From Streptomyces sp. B3I8 (GTDB taxonomy: Bacteria; Actinomycetota; Actinomycetes; Streptomycetales; Streptomycetaceae), in NCBI RefSeq assembly GCF_030816915.1, contig NZ_JAUSYN010000002.1, forward strand, positions 5,159,501 to 5,223,500: 64,000 nucleotides of DNA. The letters run 5' to 3'. The notes beneath the pieces are model-generated. The model saw only the letters and a program-made list of their open reading frames with translations. It was not told the DNA's origin and did no database searches. Position numbers and translations under genes: made by a program. Shown here one piece after another: positions 17,473 through 26,470 of the stretch. The first letter of the stretch is position 1; the number at the start of each line of letters is the position of its first letter.

Positions 17473-19038
17473 ATGCGGCATCCCGACATACACCCCGAAG
17501 CGCACCCGGCCGGTCCGCGCGCCCACGCCCTCCGCACGGTGCGGGAACGTTTCTTGGACGGTGCCCAGTACCTCGCCGGCGCCCCCGCGCACGGCACCTC
17601 CGGCCGCGAGCACGCGGTGGTCGACCCCGCGACCGGCGAGGAGATCCACCGCTTCGCCCTGGCCGGCCCGGCCGACGTCGACCGCGCCGTCGCCGCCGCC
17701 CGCGCCGCCCTCCCGGGGTGGGCCGGCGCCACCCCGGGCGAGCGCTCCGACGCCCTGCACCGCTTCGCCGCCGTGCTCGCCGACCGCGCCGAGGAGCTGG
17801 CCCTCGTCGAGTCCCTGCAGTGCGGCAAGCCGCTCAAGCTGACCCGCGAGTTCGACGTCCCCGGCACCGTCGACAACGCCGCCTTCTTCGCGGGCGCCGC
17901 CCGTCACCCGCAGGGCCTCGCCGCGGGGGAGTACTCCGGCGACCACACCTCGTACGTGCGCCGCGAACCCGTCGGCGTCATCGGCTCGGTCGCGCCCTGG
18001 AACTACCCGCTGCAGATGGCCGCCTGGAAGATCCTCCCGGCCGTCGCCGCGGGCAACACGATCGTCCTCAAGCCCGCCGAGCTCACCCCGCTGACCTCGC
18101 TCCTCTTCGCCCACGCGGCCACGGAGGCCGGTATTCCGGACGGCGTGATCAACGTCGTCACCGGCACCGGAGCGGAGGCCGGGGAGCACCTCGTGGCCCA
18201 CCCGGACGTGGCGATGGTGTCGTTCACCGGGTCCACGGCCGTCGGGAAGCGAGTCGCCGCGCTCGCGACCGCCGGGGTCAAGCGGCTGCACCTGGAGCTC
18301 GGCGGCAAGGCGCCCTTCGTCGTCTTCGACGACGCCGACCTGGAGGCCGCCGTGCACGGCGCGGTCGCCGGTGCGCTGATCAACACCGGCCAGGACTGCA
18401 CGGCCGCCACCCGCGCCTATGTGCAGCGGCCGCTGTACGAGGAGTTCACCGCCCGGACCGCCGCCCTCATGGAGACCGTCCGTCTCGGCGACCCGTTCGC
18501 CCCCGGCACCGACCTCGGCCCGCTGATCTCCACCGCCCAGCGCGACCGCGTCGCCGGCTTCGTCGACCGGGCCCGCGCCCACGCGCGCGTGGTGACCGGC
18601 GGCGAGGCCCCGGGCGGCGCTCTCGCCCGGGGCGCCTACTACCGGCCCACGCTTGTCACCGGCGCCGCCCAGGACAGCGAGATCGTCCAGCGGGAGCTGT
18701 TCGGACCCGTACTGGTCGTGCTGCCGTTCGACTCCGACGACGAGGGTCTGCGGCTCGCCAACGACACCCCCTACGGGCTGGCCGCCTCCGCGTGGACCCG
18801 GGACGTGCACCGGGCGCACCGCGCCACCCGGGAGCTGCGGGCGGGCTGCGTCTGGGTCAACGACCACATCCCGATCATCAGCGAGATGCCGCACGGCGGT
18901 TACGCCGCCTCCGGCTTCGGCAAGGACATGTCCTCGTACTCGTTCGAGGAGTACACACAGGTCAAACACGTCATGTTCGACAATACGGCGGTGGCTCGGA
19001 AGGACTGGCACCGCACGGTCTTCGGAGACCGGCCCTAG
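17473..19038 (+). CDS. Aldehyde dehydrogenase, probable aminobutyraldehyde dehydrogenase (first gene of polyamine operon)
   Basis: 521 residues from ATG at 17473, preceded by GGAGAG. ALDH motifs: APWNYPLQM, LELGGKAPFVVFDDAD with catalytic Glu, NTGQDCTAATR with catalytic Cys, and IPIISEMPHGGYAASGFGKD at the end. It resembles the paralogue at 8793 and likewise belongs to the aminoaldehyde/betaine-aldehyde subgroup. It opens an operon with an importer for polyamines and an FAD amine oxidase, so it probably oxidises the aldehyde released by that oxidase. The C-terminal tail of about 20 residues (VARKDWHRTVFGDRP) is longer than in the paralogue. Confidence 0.85.
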   Translation: MRHPDIHPEAHPAGPRAHALRTVRERFLDGAQYLAGAPAHGTSGREHAVVDPATGEEIHRFALAGPADVDRAVAAARAALPGWAGATPGERSDALHRFAAVLADRAEELALVESLQCGKPLKLTREFDVPGTVDNAAFFAGAARHPQGLAAGEYSGDHTSYVRREPVGVIGSVAPWNYPLQMAAWKILPAVAAGNTIVLKPAELTPLTSLLFAHAATEAGIPDGVINVVTGTGAEAGEHLVAHPDVAMVSFTGSTAVGKRVAALATAGVKRLHLELGGKAPFVVFDDADLEAAVHGAVAGALINTGQDCTAATRAYVQRPLYEEFTARTAALMETVRLGDPFAPGTDLGPLISTAQRDRVAGFVDRARAHARVVTGGEAPGGALARGAYYRPTLVTGAAQDSEIVQRELFGPVLVVLPFDSDDEGLRLANDTPYGLAASAWTRDVHRAHRATRELRAGCVWVNDHIPIISEMPHGGYAASGFGKDMSSYSFEEYTQVKHVMFDNTAVARKDWHRTVFGDRP

Positions 19039-19118
19039 ACGACCACCGCATCACCGAAGCCACCGGATCCCCCGGACTCACCGCCCCCAGCCACCGGACC
19101 AGGAAGGCCACCACACGT

Positions 19119-20366
19119 ATGGAGCAGTACGAGCCCGACCGCCTGTCCCCGACCCAGGTGGCCGCCGTGCGGCGCAGTTTCGTGAGCGGCAGGGCCGCCC
19201 TGACCCGCCGCTCACTGCTGCGGGCGTCCGCGGGCGGCGCGCTCGCGGTCGGTGGCCCGGCGGCCCTGACCGGGTGCGGCATCCCCGCCGCCGGCAAGAC
19301 CCAGGGCACGGTCACCTCGGACGACCACTCGGCCAAGGAGAGGACCGTCAGCTTCTCCAACTGGCCCGAGTACGTCGACGTCGACGACAGCGGCAAGCAC
19401 CGGCCCACCCTGGAGGCGTTCACCAAGCGCACCGGCATCGCCGTCGAGTACACCGAGGACATCAACGACAACAACGAGTTCTTCGGCAAGATCAAGCCGC
19501 AGCTCGCCGCGGGCCAGGACACCGGCCGCGACCTCATCGTCCTCACCGACTGGCTGGCCGCCCGGCTGATCCGCCTCGGCTGGGTGCAGAAGCTCGACCC
19601 CTCCCACCTGCCGCACGCCTACACCAACCTGGCGGCGCAGTTCCGCGATCCCGACTGGGACCCCGGCCACGCCTATTCGTATCCCTGGCAGGGCGTGTTC
19701 ACCGTGCTCGCCTACAACAAGAAGGCGCTCGACGGCATCGAGGTGAAGTCGGTCTCCGACCTGCTGGACAACGGCCGGCTCAAGGGCCGCGTCGGATTCC
19801 TCTCCGAGATGCGCGACTCCATCGGGATGACCCTCCTCGACATGGGCAAGGACCCCGCCAAGGTCACCGACGACGACTACGACGCGGCCACCGCCCGTCT
19901 CCAACGGGCCGTCGACAAGGGGCAGATCCGCCGCTTCACCGGCAACGACTACACCTCCGACCTCGCCAAGGGCGACCTGGCCGCCTGCGTCGCCTGGGGC
20001 GGCGACATCGTCCAGCTCCAGGCCGACAACCCCGACATCGGCTACCTCGTCCCCGACAGCGGCTACATGATGTCGACCGACAACCTCCTCGTTCCCAACA
20101 AGGCGCGCCACAGGACCAACGCCGAACGGCTCATCGACTACTACTACGAACTGGAACCGGCGGCCGAGCTCGCCGCATACGTCAACTACGTGACGCCGGT
20201 CGACGGCGTGAAGCCGTATCTGGCGAAGCTCGACAAGGACGCGGCGAACAACCCGCTGATCGTCCCCGACAAGGTCACGGCCGCCCGGGCCCACGCCTTC
20301 CGCGCCCTGTCGCAGAAGGAAGAGACCGCCTACGAAGGCAGGTTCGCGAAGCTGACGGGGGCGTGA
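19119..20366 (+). CDS. potD: Polyamine ABC transporter substrate-binding lipoprotein
   Basis: 415 residues. An unusually long N-terminal cytoplasmic lead (about 28 residues) precedes a twin-arginine signal TRRSLLRASAGGAL and a lipobox-like LTGCG, so it is probably a Tat-exported lipoprotein. The mature part has the PotD pattern: FSNWPEYVD, TGIAVEYTEDINDNNEFF, AYSYPWQGVFTVLAYNKKAL and VPNKARHRTNAERLIDYYYE, including acidic and aromatic residues of the polyamine pocket. It delivers putrescine or spermidine to the membrane permeases encoded downstream. The stop overlaps the ribosome-binding region of the ATPase gene. Confidence 0.88.
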   Translation: MEQYEPDRLSPTQVAAVRRSFVSGRAALTRRSLLRASAGGALAVGGPAALTGCGIPAAGKTQGTVTSDDHSAKERTVSFSNWPEYVDVDDSGKHRPTLEAFTKRTGIAVEYTEDINDNNEFFGKIKPQLAAGQDTGRDLIVLTDWLAARLIRLGWVQKLDPSHLPHAYTNLAAQFRDPDWDPGHAYSYPWQGVFTVLAYNKKALDGIEVKSVSDLLDNGRLKGRVGFLSEMRDSIGMTLLDMGKDPAKVTDDDYDAATARLQRAVDKGQIRRFTGNDYTSDLAKGDLAACVAWGGDIVQLQADNPDIGYLVPDSGYMMSTDNLLVPNKARHRTNAERLIDYYYELEPAAELAAYVNYVTPVDGVKPYLAKLDKDAANNPLIVPDKVTAARAHAFRALSQKEETAYEGRFAKLTGA

Positions 20367-20374
20367 GGACCACC

Positions 20375-21601
20375 ATGACCACCACGAGGACCACGAAAAC
20401 CACGAAGACCACGACCGCCACGACGGGGACGACGAAGTCGGGCGAGCGCGGCGACGTCCGCCTGACCGGCATAGGCAGGACCTACGGGTCCTTCACCGCC
20501 GTCCACCCGCTCGACCTCACCGTCCCCGAGGGCTCCTTCTTCGCCCTCCTCGGCGCCTCCGGCTGCGGCAAGACCACCACCCTGCGCATGATCGCCGGCC
20601 TGGAGGAGCCGACCAGCGGCACCGTGCACCTCGGCGAGCAGGACGTGACGCGTCTGCCCGCGTACAAGCGGCCGGTCAACACCGTCTTCCAGTCCTACGC
20701 ACTCTTCCCGCACCTCGACATCTTCGAGAACGTCGCCTTCGGACTGCGCCGCCGCGGCATCAAGAGCGTGAAGAAGCAGGTCGGCGAGATGCTGGACCTC
20801 GTCCAGCTCGGCGAGCAGGCCCGCAAGAAGCCGCACCAGCTCTCCGGCGGCCAGCAACAGCGCGTCGCCGTCGCCCGCGCGCTCATCAACCACCCCAAGG
20901 TGCTCCTCCTCGACGAGCCTCTCGGTGCCCTCGATCTCAAGCTGCGCCGCCAGATGCAGCTCGAACTCAAGCGGATCCAGACCGAGGTAGGCATCACCTT
21001 CGTGCACGTCACCCACGACCAGGAGGAGGCCATGACGATGGCCGACACGGTCGCCGTGATGAACGCCGGCCGCGTCGAACAGCTCGGCCCGCCCACCGAC
21101 CTCTACGAGAACCCGCGCACCACGTTCGTCGCCAACTTCCTCGGCACCTCCAACCTCATCACCGCCGAGACCGACTCCGCCTCCGGCGACGACCTCGTGG
21201 TGAAGGCCGGCGACCGCACGCTCTTCCTGCCCCGCGCACGCTGCTCCGCGCCCACGGCGAACGGCGGCAAGGTGCTCGTCGGGGTCCGCCCGGAGAAGAT
21301 CTCCCTCACCCACGCCGACGACGCCGGCGCGATCCCGGACGGCCGCAACCGCGTCACCGGCCGCATCGCCCACTCCAGTTTCATCGGCGTCTCCACCCAG
21401 TACGTCGTGGACAGCCCCGTCTGCCCCGGCTTCGAGGTCTACGCCCAGAACATCGACCGTGACCCCCGCCTCGTGCCCGGCGCCGAGGTCGTCCTGCACT
21501 GGAATCCCGCGCACACCTTCGGGCTCGACGCCGCGCAGTCCCCGCTCGCCGGAACGGCCGAGGACGCGGCCGCCGGCGGGGAAGGGACGGCCGCCCGATG
21601 A
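20375..21601 (+). CDS. potA: Polyamine ABC transporter ATP-binding protein
   Basis: 408 residues from ATG at 20375, preceded by GAGG. Residues 1-26 are an unusual Thr/Lys-rich low-complexity tail produced by repeated ACC/ACG codons. The ATPase core follows: GASGCGKTT (Walker A), FQSYALFPH (Q-loop), [19 protein letters not shown] and HVTHDQEEA, all intact. A C-terminal TOBE domain ends with WNPAHTFGL. It energises polyamine import. The stop overlaps the next start (ATGA), giving coupled translation. Confidence 0.9.
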   Translation: MTTTRTTKTTKTTTATTGTTKSGERGDVRLTGIGRTYGSFTAVHPLDLTVPEGSFFALLGASGCGKTTTLRMIAGLEEPTSGTVHLGEQDVTRLPAYKRPVNTVFQSYALFPHLDIFENVAFGLRRRGIKSVKKQVGEMLDLVQLGEQARKKPHQLSGGQQQRVAVARALINHPKVLLLDEPLGALDLKLRRQMQLELKRIQTEVGITFVHVTHDQEEAMTMADTVAVMNAGRVEQLGPPTDLYENPRTTFVANFLGTSNLITAETDSASGDDLVVKAGDRTLFLPRARCSAPTANGGKVLVGVRPEKISLTHADDAGAIPDGRNRVTGRIAHSSFIGVSTQYVVDSPVCPGFEVYAQNIDRDPRLVPGAEVVLHWNPAHTFGLDAAQSPLAGTAEDAAAGGEGTAAR

Positions 21602-22527
21602 CCACCCTCACCGAGGCGCCCCCGCCGCTCGCGCCCGCCCCGCCCACCGAGCGGCCCCCGCGCCGCCGGGGCCGCTGGACGCCGTACTGGCTGCTGCTCC
21701 CCGGCATCCTGTGGCTGTGCGTGTTCTTCGCGCTGCCGATGATCTACCAGGCCTCCACCTCCGTGCAGACCGGCTCCCTGGAGGACGGCTACCAGGTCAC
21801 CTGGCACTTCGCGGCCTACTGGGACGCGCTCCAGGCGTACTGGCCGCAGTTCCTGCGCTCGGTGCTCTACGCCGCGTCCGCCACCGTGCTCTGCCTGGTG
21901 CTGGGCTACCCGCTCGCCTACCTCATCGCGTTCCGCGCGGGCCGCTGGCGCAACCTGGTGATGATCCTCGTCATCGCCCCGTTCTTCACCAGCTTCCTGA
22001 TCCGCACCCTCGCCTGGAAGACGATCCTCGCCGACGGCGGCCCCGTCGTCGGCGCGCTCGACTCGCTGCACGTGCTGTCCGTCACCAACTGGCTCGGCAT
22101 GACCGACGGCCACCGCGTGCTCGCCACCCCGCTCGCGGTGGTGTGCGGACTGACGTACAACTTCCTGCCGTTCATGGTGCTGCCGCTCTACACCTCGCTG
22201 GAGCGGATCGACGGCCGGCTGCACGAGGCGGCCGGCGACCTGTACGCCACCCCGTTCACCACCTTCCGCAGGGTCACCTTCCCGCTGTCCATGCCCGGCG
22301 TCGTCTCCGGCACCCTGCTCACCTTCATCCCGGCCAGCGGCGACTACGTCAACTCCGAACTGCTCGGCTCCACCAACACGCAGATGATCGGCAACGTCAT
22401 CCAGAGCCAGTTCCTGCGGATCCTGGACTACCCGACGGCGGCCGCGCTGTCGTTCCTGCTGATGGCCGCGATCCTGATCATGGTCACCCTCTACATCCGA
22501 CGGTCCGGGACGGAGGATCTGGTCTAG
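21598..22527 (+). CDS. potB: Polyamine ABC transporter permease (PotB-like)
   Basis: 309 residues with six hydrophobic segments, beginning with PYWLLLPGILWLCVFFALP. The EAA coupling loop is HEAAGDLYATPFTTFRRVTFP, and the following SGTLLTFIPASGDYVNSELLG is characteristic of PotB. It forms the membrane channel with the next gene product. Start overlaps the ATPase stop by four bases; the stop is immediately followed by the next ATG. Confidence 0.9.
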   Translation: MTTLTEAPPPLAPAPPTERPPRRRGRWTPYWLLLPGILWLCVFFALPMIYQASTSVQTGSLEDGYQVTWHFAAYWDALQAYWPQFLRSVLYAASATVLCLVLGYPLAYLIAFRAGRWRNLVMILVIAPFFTSFLIRTLAWKTILADGGPVVGALDSLHVLSVTNWLGMTDGHRVLATPLAVVCGLTYNFLPFMVLPLYTSLERIDGRLHEAAGDLYATPFTTFRRVTFPLSMPGVVSGTLLTFIPASGDYVNSELLGSTNTQMIGNVIQSQFLRILDYPTAAALSFLLMAAILIMVTLYIRRSGTEDLV

Positions 22528-23364
22528 ATGACTCCCAGAACTCTCACAGCATCCAAGACCCCCAAGGCCCCCCTGCGGTGGCTCAGACGCAACCTCGTCG
22601 TCCTCGCGGGGCTGCTGACCCTCGGCTACCTGCTGCTGCCCAACGTCGTCGTCACCGTCTTCTCCTTCAACGCACCCCAGGGCCGCTACAACTACGCCTG
22701 GCACGAGTTCTCCACCGACGCCTGGCGGCAGCCGTGCGGTGTCGCCGGGATGTGCGGCTCGCTGTCGCTGAGCCTGCGGATCGCCGTGTGGGCCACGCTC
22801 GGCGCGACCGTGCTCGGCACGATGATCGCCTTCGCCCTCGTCCGCTACCGGTTCCGGGCGCGCGGGCCGGTCAACTCCCTGATCTTCCTGCCGATGGCCA
22901 TGCCCGAGGTGGTGATGGGCGCCTCGCTGCTCACCCTCTTCCTCAACCTGGGCGCGCGGCTCGGCTTCTGGACCATCCTGATCGCCCACATCATGTTCTG
23001 CCTGAGCTTCGTCGTCACCGCCGTCAAGGCCCGGGTGATGTCGATGGACCCCCGCCTCGAACAGGCCGCCCAGGACCTCTACGCCGGGCCCGCGCAGACC
23101 TTCCTGCGGGTCACCCTGCCCATCGCCGCCCCCGGCATCGCCGCCGGCGCGCTGCTCGCCTTCGCGCTCTCCTTCGACGACTTCATCATCACCAACTTCA
23201 ACGCCGGCTCCACCGTCACCTTCCCCATGTTCGTATGGGGCTCGGCCCAGCGCGGCACGCCCGTCCAGATCAACGTCATCGGCACGGCCATGTTCCTCGT
23301 CGCCGTGGTGTGCGTGCTGGGCGCGATGGCCGTCGGCAACCGGCGCGGGCGCCGTGCCGCCTGA
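22528..23364 (+). CDS. potC: Polyamine ABC transporter permease (PotC-like)
   Basis: 278 residues with six membrane segments. The EAA loop is EQAAQDLYAGPAQTFLRVTLP, followed by ALSFDDFIITNFNAGSTVTFP, the conserved PotC pattern. The start codon directly abuts the previous stop (TAGATG). It pairs with the PotB-like protein. Confidence 0.9.
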   Translation: MTPRTLTASKTPKAPLRWLRRNLVVLAGLLTLGYLLLPNVVVTVFSFNAPQGRYNYAWHEFSTDAWRQPCGVAGMCGSLSLSLRIAVWATLGATVLGTMIAFALVRYRFRARGPVNSLIFLPMAMPEVVMGASLLTLFLNLGARLGFWTILIAHIMFCLSFVVTAVKARVMSMDPRLEQAAQDLYAGPAQTFLRVTLPIAAPGIAAGALLAFALSFDDFIITNFNAGSTVTFPMFVWGSAQRGTPVQINVIGTAMFLVAVVCVLGAMAVGNRRGRRAA

Positions 23365-23423
23365 GACGTCCGGCGACGACCGGGATGCCCGTAAGACACG
23401 TGATTCCGTAGGGAGTTGACATC

Positions 23424-24866
23424 ATGGCCCCAAGTGCCATGACCCCCGGGACCCCCGGTGCCACGGGTCCGTGGACCCGGTCCCTGGCCGGTGCCCGGCC
23501 CGTCCCGTACTGGCTCGACGACCCGGACCGGCCGGACCCCGAGCCCGCGCTCACCACCGCCGAAGCGTGCGACCTGCTGGTCGTCGGCGGCGGCTACAGC
23601 GGGCTGTGGACCGCGCTGCTCGCCAAGGAACGCGACCCCGCCCGCGACGTCGTCCTGCTGGAGGGCCGGGAGACCGGCTGGGCCGCCTCCGGACGCAACG
23701 GCGGCTTCTGCGCCGCCTCCCTCACCCACGGCACGGCCAACGGCCTGGCCCGCTGGCCGCGCGAGATCCACCGGTTGGAGGAACTCGGCGCGCGCAACCT
23801 CGACGAGATCGAGGAGGCCGTCACCCGGTACGGCCTCGACTGCGACTTCGAGCGCACCGGCGAGATCGACGTCGCCACCGCCCCGCACCAGGCCGCCGAA
23901 CTGCGCGCCCGGCACGCCGAGGCCCGCCGCCACGGCCTGGACGAGGGCGTGGAGTACCTCGACGCGGCACAGGTGCGGGCGCGGGTCGACTCGCCGACCT
24001 TCCTCGGCGGACTGCACGACCCGCGCGGCGTCGCCCTCGTCGACCCGGCCAGGCTGACCTGGGGGCTGAAGCGGGCCTGCCTCGATGCGGGGGTGCGCCT
24101 CTACGAGCACACGCCGGCGCTCACGCTGCGGCAGTACGGCGCGGGCATGGCCGTGCGCACCCCCTACGGGTCCGTGCGCGCCCGGCGGGTGGCGCTCGGC
24201 ACCAACGTCTTCCCCAGCCTCGTGCGCCGGGTGCGGCCGTACACCGTGCCGGTCTACGACTACGCCCTGATGACCGAACCGCTCGATCCCACCCGGCTCG
24301 CCTCGATCGGCTGGACCGGACGCCAGGGGCTCGGAGACAGCGCCAACCGGTTCCACTACTTCCGGCTCACCGCCGACAACCGGATCCTGTGGGGCGGCTA
24401 CGACGCGGTCTACCCGTACGGCGGCCGGGTGCGCGCCGAGTACGACCACCGGCCGCCGACGTACGCCAGACTCGCCCGGCACTTCTTCACCTGCTTCCCG
24501 CAGCTCGAGGGCGTCCGCTTCACCCACGCGTGGGGAGGCGCGATCGACACGTGCTCCCGCTTCTCGGCGTTCTTCGGCACCGCGCACGGGGGACGGGTGG
24601 CGTACGCCGCCGGGTACACCGGGCTCGGCGTGGGCGCGACCCGGTTCGGGGCGCAGGTGATGCTGGACCTGCTGGCGGGGGAGCGGACGGAGCGGACGGA
24701 ACTGGAGATGGTGCGGAGGAGGCCCGTGCCGTTCCCGCCCGAGCCGTTCGCCTGGGCGGGGATCACGTTGACGAAGTGGTCGCTGGCACGGGCGGACGCG
24801 GGTGGGGGGCGTCGGAACGGGTGGCTGCGGGTGCTGGACCGGCTGGGGCTGGGGTTCGACAGCTAG
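23424..24866 (+). CDS. FAD-dependent amine oxidase (DAO family, gamma-glutamylputrescine oxidase-like)
   Basis: 480 residues; ATG at 23424 follows GGGAG. The FAD-binding start is CDLLVVGGGYSGLWTALLAKERD with a GxGxxG-type glycine pattern and a downstream Glu (LLEGRETG), followed by SGRNGGFC, GTNVFPSLVRRVRPYTVPVYDYALMTEPL and a C-terminal YAAGYTGLGVGATRFGAQVMLDLL that closes over the flavin. This is the PuuB/DadA-like pattern for oxidising primary or secondary amines. Its place after the polyamine importer suggests putrescine or a derivative as substrate. No glutamate-putrescine ligase is encoded in the window. The TAG stop is inside the CTAG into which an IS element has inserted; the coding sequence is unbroken. 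Confidence 0.85.
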   Translation: MAPSAMTPGTPGATGPWTRSLAGARPVPYWLDDPDRPDPEPALTTAEACDLLVVGGGYSGLWTALLAKERDPARDVVLLEGRETGWAASGRNGGFCAASLTHGTANGLARWPREIHRLEELGARNLDEIEEAVTRYGLDCDFERTGEIDVATAPHQAAELRARHAEARRHGLDEGVEYLDAAQVRARVDSPTFLGGLHDPRGVALVDPARLTWGLKRACLDAGVRLYEHTPALTLRQYGAGMAVRTPYGSVRARRVALGTNVFPSLVRRVRPYTVPVYDYALMTEPLDPTRLASIGWTGRQGLGDSANRFHYFRLTADNRILWGGYDAVYPYGGRVRAEYDHRPPTYARLARHFFTCFPQLEGVRFTHAWGGAIDTCSRFSAFFGTAHGGRVAYAAGYTGLGVGATRFGAQVMLDLLAGERTERTELEMVRRRPVPFPPEPFAWAGITLTKWSLARADAGGGRRNGWLRVLDRLGLGFDS

Positions 24867-24885
24867 TAGTGCTTCGTTACGTGGA

Positions 24886-26154
24886 GTGATCTCGGCTGAT
24901 CGTGGGCAGCTTCCTGGAGTGAGGTTGGGGGAGGTGGAACGGCTCCGGGGCGAGTTGGCGGAGTTCGTTGCCGATGTGTTCGGGTCGTTTCCGCGGCGGG
25001 ATCAGCGGCGGTGGGGCGAGTGCTATCTGCGAGGCTTGATGCTCGACGGCCGGCGCAAGTCCATCCAGCCGATGGCCGAGCGTCTGCCGGACGGGAACAT
25101 GCAGGCCCTGCAGCAGTTCGTGAACCAGTCGCCGTGGGATCCGTTACCGGTCAGGCGGCGGATCGCCGAGTGGTTGTGCGAGGCCATCCGCCCTGAGGTG
25201 TGGGTGATCGACGACGTGTCGTTCCCCAAGTGCGGCAAGGCGTCGGTCGGGGTGGCCCGCCAGTACTGCGGAGCGGTCGGCAAGCGGGCGAACTGCCAGG
25301 TCGCGGTCAGTGTCCATGCCGCCACCGACACCGCCTCGTGCCCGTTGGAGTGGCAGTTGTATCTGCCGCGTGAGTGGACGGACGAGCCGGACCGGTGCCG
25401 CAGGGCAGGAGTCCCCGACGAGGTGGTGCACCGGGAGAAGTGGCGTCTGGCGCTCGGCCTGCTGGACACGCTCGCCCAGTGGCGGCTGAAGGCTCCGGTC
25501 GTGGTCGCCGACGCCGGCTACGGCGTCAGCACCCTGTTCCGGCTCGGCCTCCAGACGCGAGGGCTGTCCTATGTCCTGGCCCTGAACGGGAAGGAAGTCG
25601 CCCACCCCGAGGATGCCGTGCCGCACCAGCCTGCTTATGGCGGGCTCGGACCACCCACCCTTCCCCGTTACCGCACCCCACCACAAGCCGTCTGCGTCCT
25701 CGCCGCACAGGCGGGTGCGGAGCGGTTCACCGAGGTGGCCTGGAGGCAGGGCAGCAAAGACGCGATGACCTCACGGTTCGCGGTCCTGACAGTACGGCCC
25801 GCGGGCAAGCAGTCCCTGGCCGCGGCTCAGGAGGCCGGCGGCGGCCGCAACCGGTGGGACGGCGTCCTGCCCGTCCAGACGCTCCTCATCGAGTGGCCGG
25901 ACGGCCAGGACACCCCGACGGACTACTGGATATCGAACCTGCCCGCCACCACACCCGTCACCGACCTGGTGCGGTGGGCGAAGATGCGCCGGCGGATCGA
26001 GCACGACTACCGCGAGCTCAAGCACGGCCTGGGCCTGGACCACTTCGAGGGCCGCACCTGGCGCGGCTGGCACCACCACGTCACCCTCGTCACCGCCGCC
26101 CAGGCCTTCCTCACCCTCCGGCGGCACGACCCAAAAGCCCACACACCGGCCTGA
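24886..26154 (+). CDS. IS701-family transposase, zero-frame product (copy 1)
   Basis: 422 residues from GTG at 24886. The DDE residues are in VWVIDDVSFPKCG, VVVADAGYGVS and RRRIEHDYRELKHGLGLDHFEGR, the last including the IS4/IS701-type Y-(2)-R-(3)-E-(6)-K-like arrangement. Zero-frame translation stops at 26154 shortly after a C CCA AAA heptamer at 26130-26136. A -1 shift there would continue to 26273 with a 45-residue extension that contains GLTLYQVLDVLQDLLRCW and CTTCGRPLP. The protein differs from copy 2 at Val versus Glu and Ala versus Thr positions only. Both copies look intact. Confidence 0.9.
   Translation: MISADRGQLPGVRLGEVERLRGELAEFVADVFGSFPRRDQRRWGECYLRGLMLDGRRKSIQPMAERLPDGNMQALQQFVNQSPWDPLPVRRRIAEWLCEAIRPEVWVIDDVSFPKCGKASVGVARQYCGAVGKRANCQVAVSVHAATDTASCPLEWQLYLPREWTDEPDRCRRAGVPDEVVHREKWRLALGLLDTLAQWRLKAPVVVADAGYGVSTLFRLGLQTRGLSYVLALNGKEVAHPEDAVPHQPAYGGLGPPTLPRYRTPPQAVCVLAAQAGAERFTEVAWRQGSKDAMTSRFAVLTVRPAGKQSLAAAQEAGGGRNRWDGVLPVQTLLIEWPDGQDTPTDYWISNLPATTPVTDLVRWAKMRRRIEHDYRELKHGLGLDHFEGRTWRGWHHHVTLVTAAQAFLTLRRHDPKAHTPA
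26130..26136 (+). promoter_or_regulatory. Candidate -1 ribosomal frameshift site in transposase (copy 1)
   Basis: The heptamer reads C CCA AAA in the zero frame, fitting the X XXY YYZ rule for tandem -1 slippage, and is followed by G. The zero-frame stop is 16 bases downstream, and the -1 frame stays open for 45 codons. Confidence 0.6.
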
Positions 26155-26273
26155 CCCTCTACCAAGTCCTCGACGTTCTTCAGGACCTGCTGAGGTGCTG
26201 GACCGGTACCTGCACCACCTGCGGACGACCCCTGCCCAGCCCACGAACCCGCCGCAGACAGCCCAGAACCTGA
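26137..26273 (+). CDS. Transposase -1 frame C-terminal extension (copy 1)
   Basis: Read in the -1 frame from the slippery site, the 45 residues begin SPHTGLTLYQVLDVLQDLLR and contain a CxxCxxC-like CTTCGRPLP that looks like half of a zinc ribbon. It ends at TGA 26271-26273, eight bases before the right terminus. The open -1 frame reaching almost to the IS end is identical in copy 2. A fused product would be about 462 residues. Expression by frameshifting is inferred. Confidence 0.5.
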
Positions 26274-26287
26274 CGAAGCACTACTAG

Positions 26288-26470
26288 GGCCTCTCGTTCG
26301 GATCATTCCGGCGTCGCGGGGGCCGGTACGCGCCTGTGCGGCGTTGTCGTCGGTTGCCGGGGCTCCGCCCTGGCGCCCTCCTCCGCCTCGCAGCCGCACG
26401 CACCGGACCCCGCTCGGGTCGGTCGAAGACGCACCGCGCCTCCCAGCCGGCCTGATCCGGACGAAAGTCC
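26288..26470 (+). mobile_element. MITE-like element, copy 1
   Basis: 183 bp with 18-bp imperfect inverted repeats: GGCCTCTCGTTCGGATCA on the left, and on the right a sequence whose complement reads GGACTTTCGTCCGGATCA (15 of 18 match). CTAG flanks both sides (26284-26287 and 26471-26474). No transposase is encoded. A second copy follows the second IS at 48004-48186 with about 4 percent divergence. It is probably an internally deleted relative of another IS family mobilised in trans. Confidence 0.75.

Larger units (their letters stand above)
24863..26287 (+). mobile_element. IS701-type insertion sequence, copy 1, with CTAG target duplication
   Basis: The element itself is 24867-26283 (1,417 bp). 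Its ends are inverted repeats starting TAGTGCTTCGTTA on the left and ending TGACGAAGCACTA on the right (one mismatch). CTAG flanks it on both sides (24863-24866 and 26284-26287), the expected 4-bp duplication. A nearly identical copy lies at 46579-48003 in the same orientation, with about ten base differences. It is inserted at the TAG stop codon of the amine oxidase gene. Confidence 0.92.
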
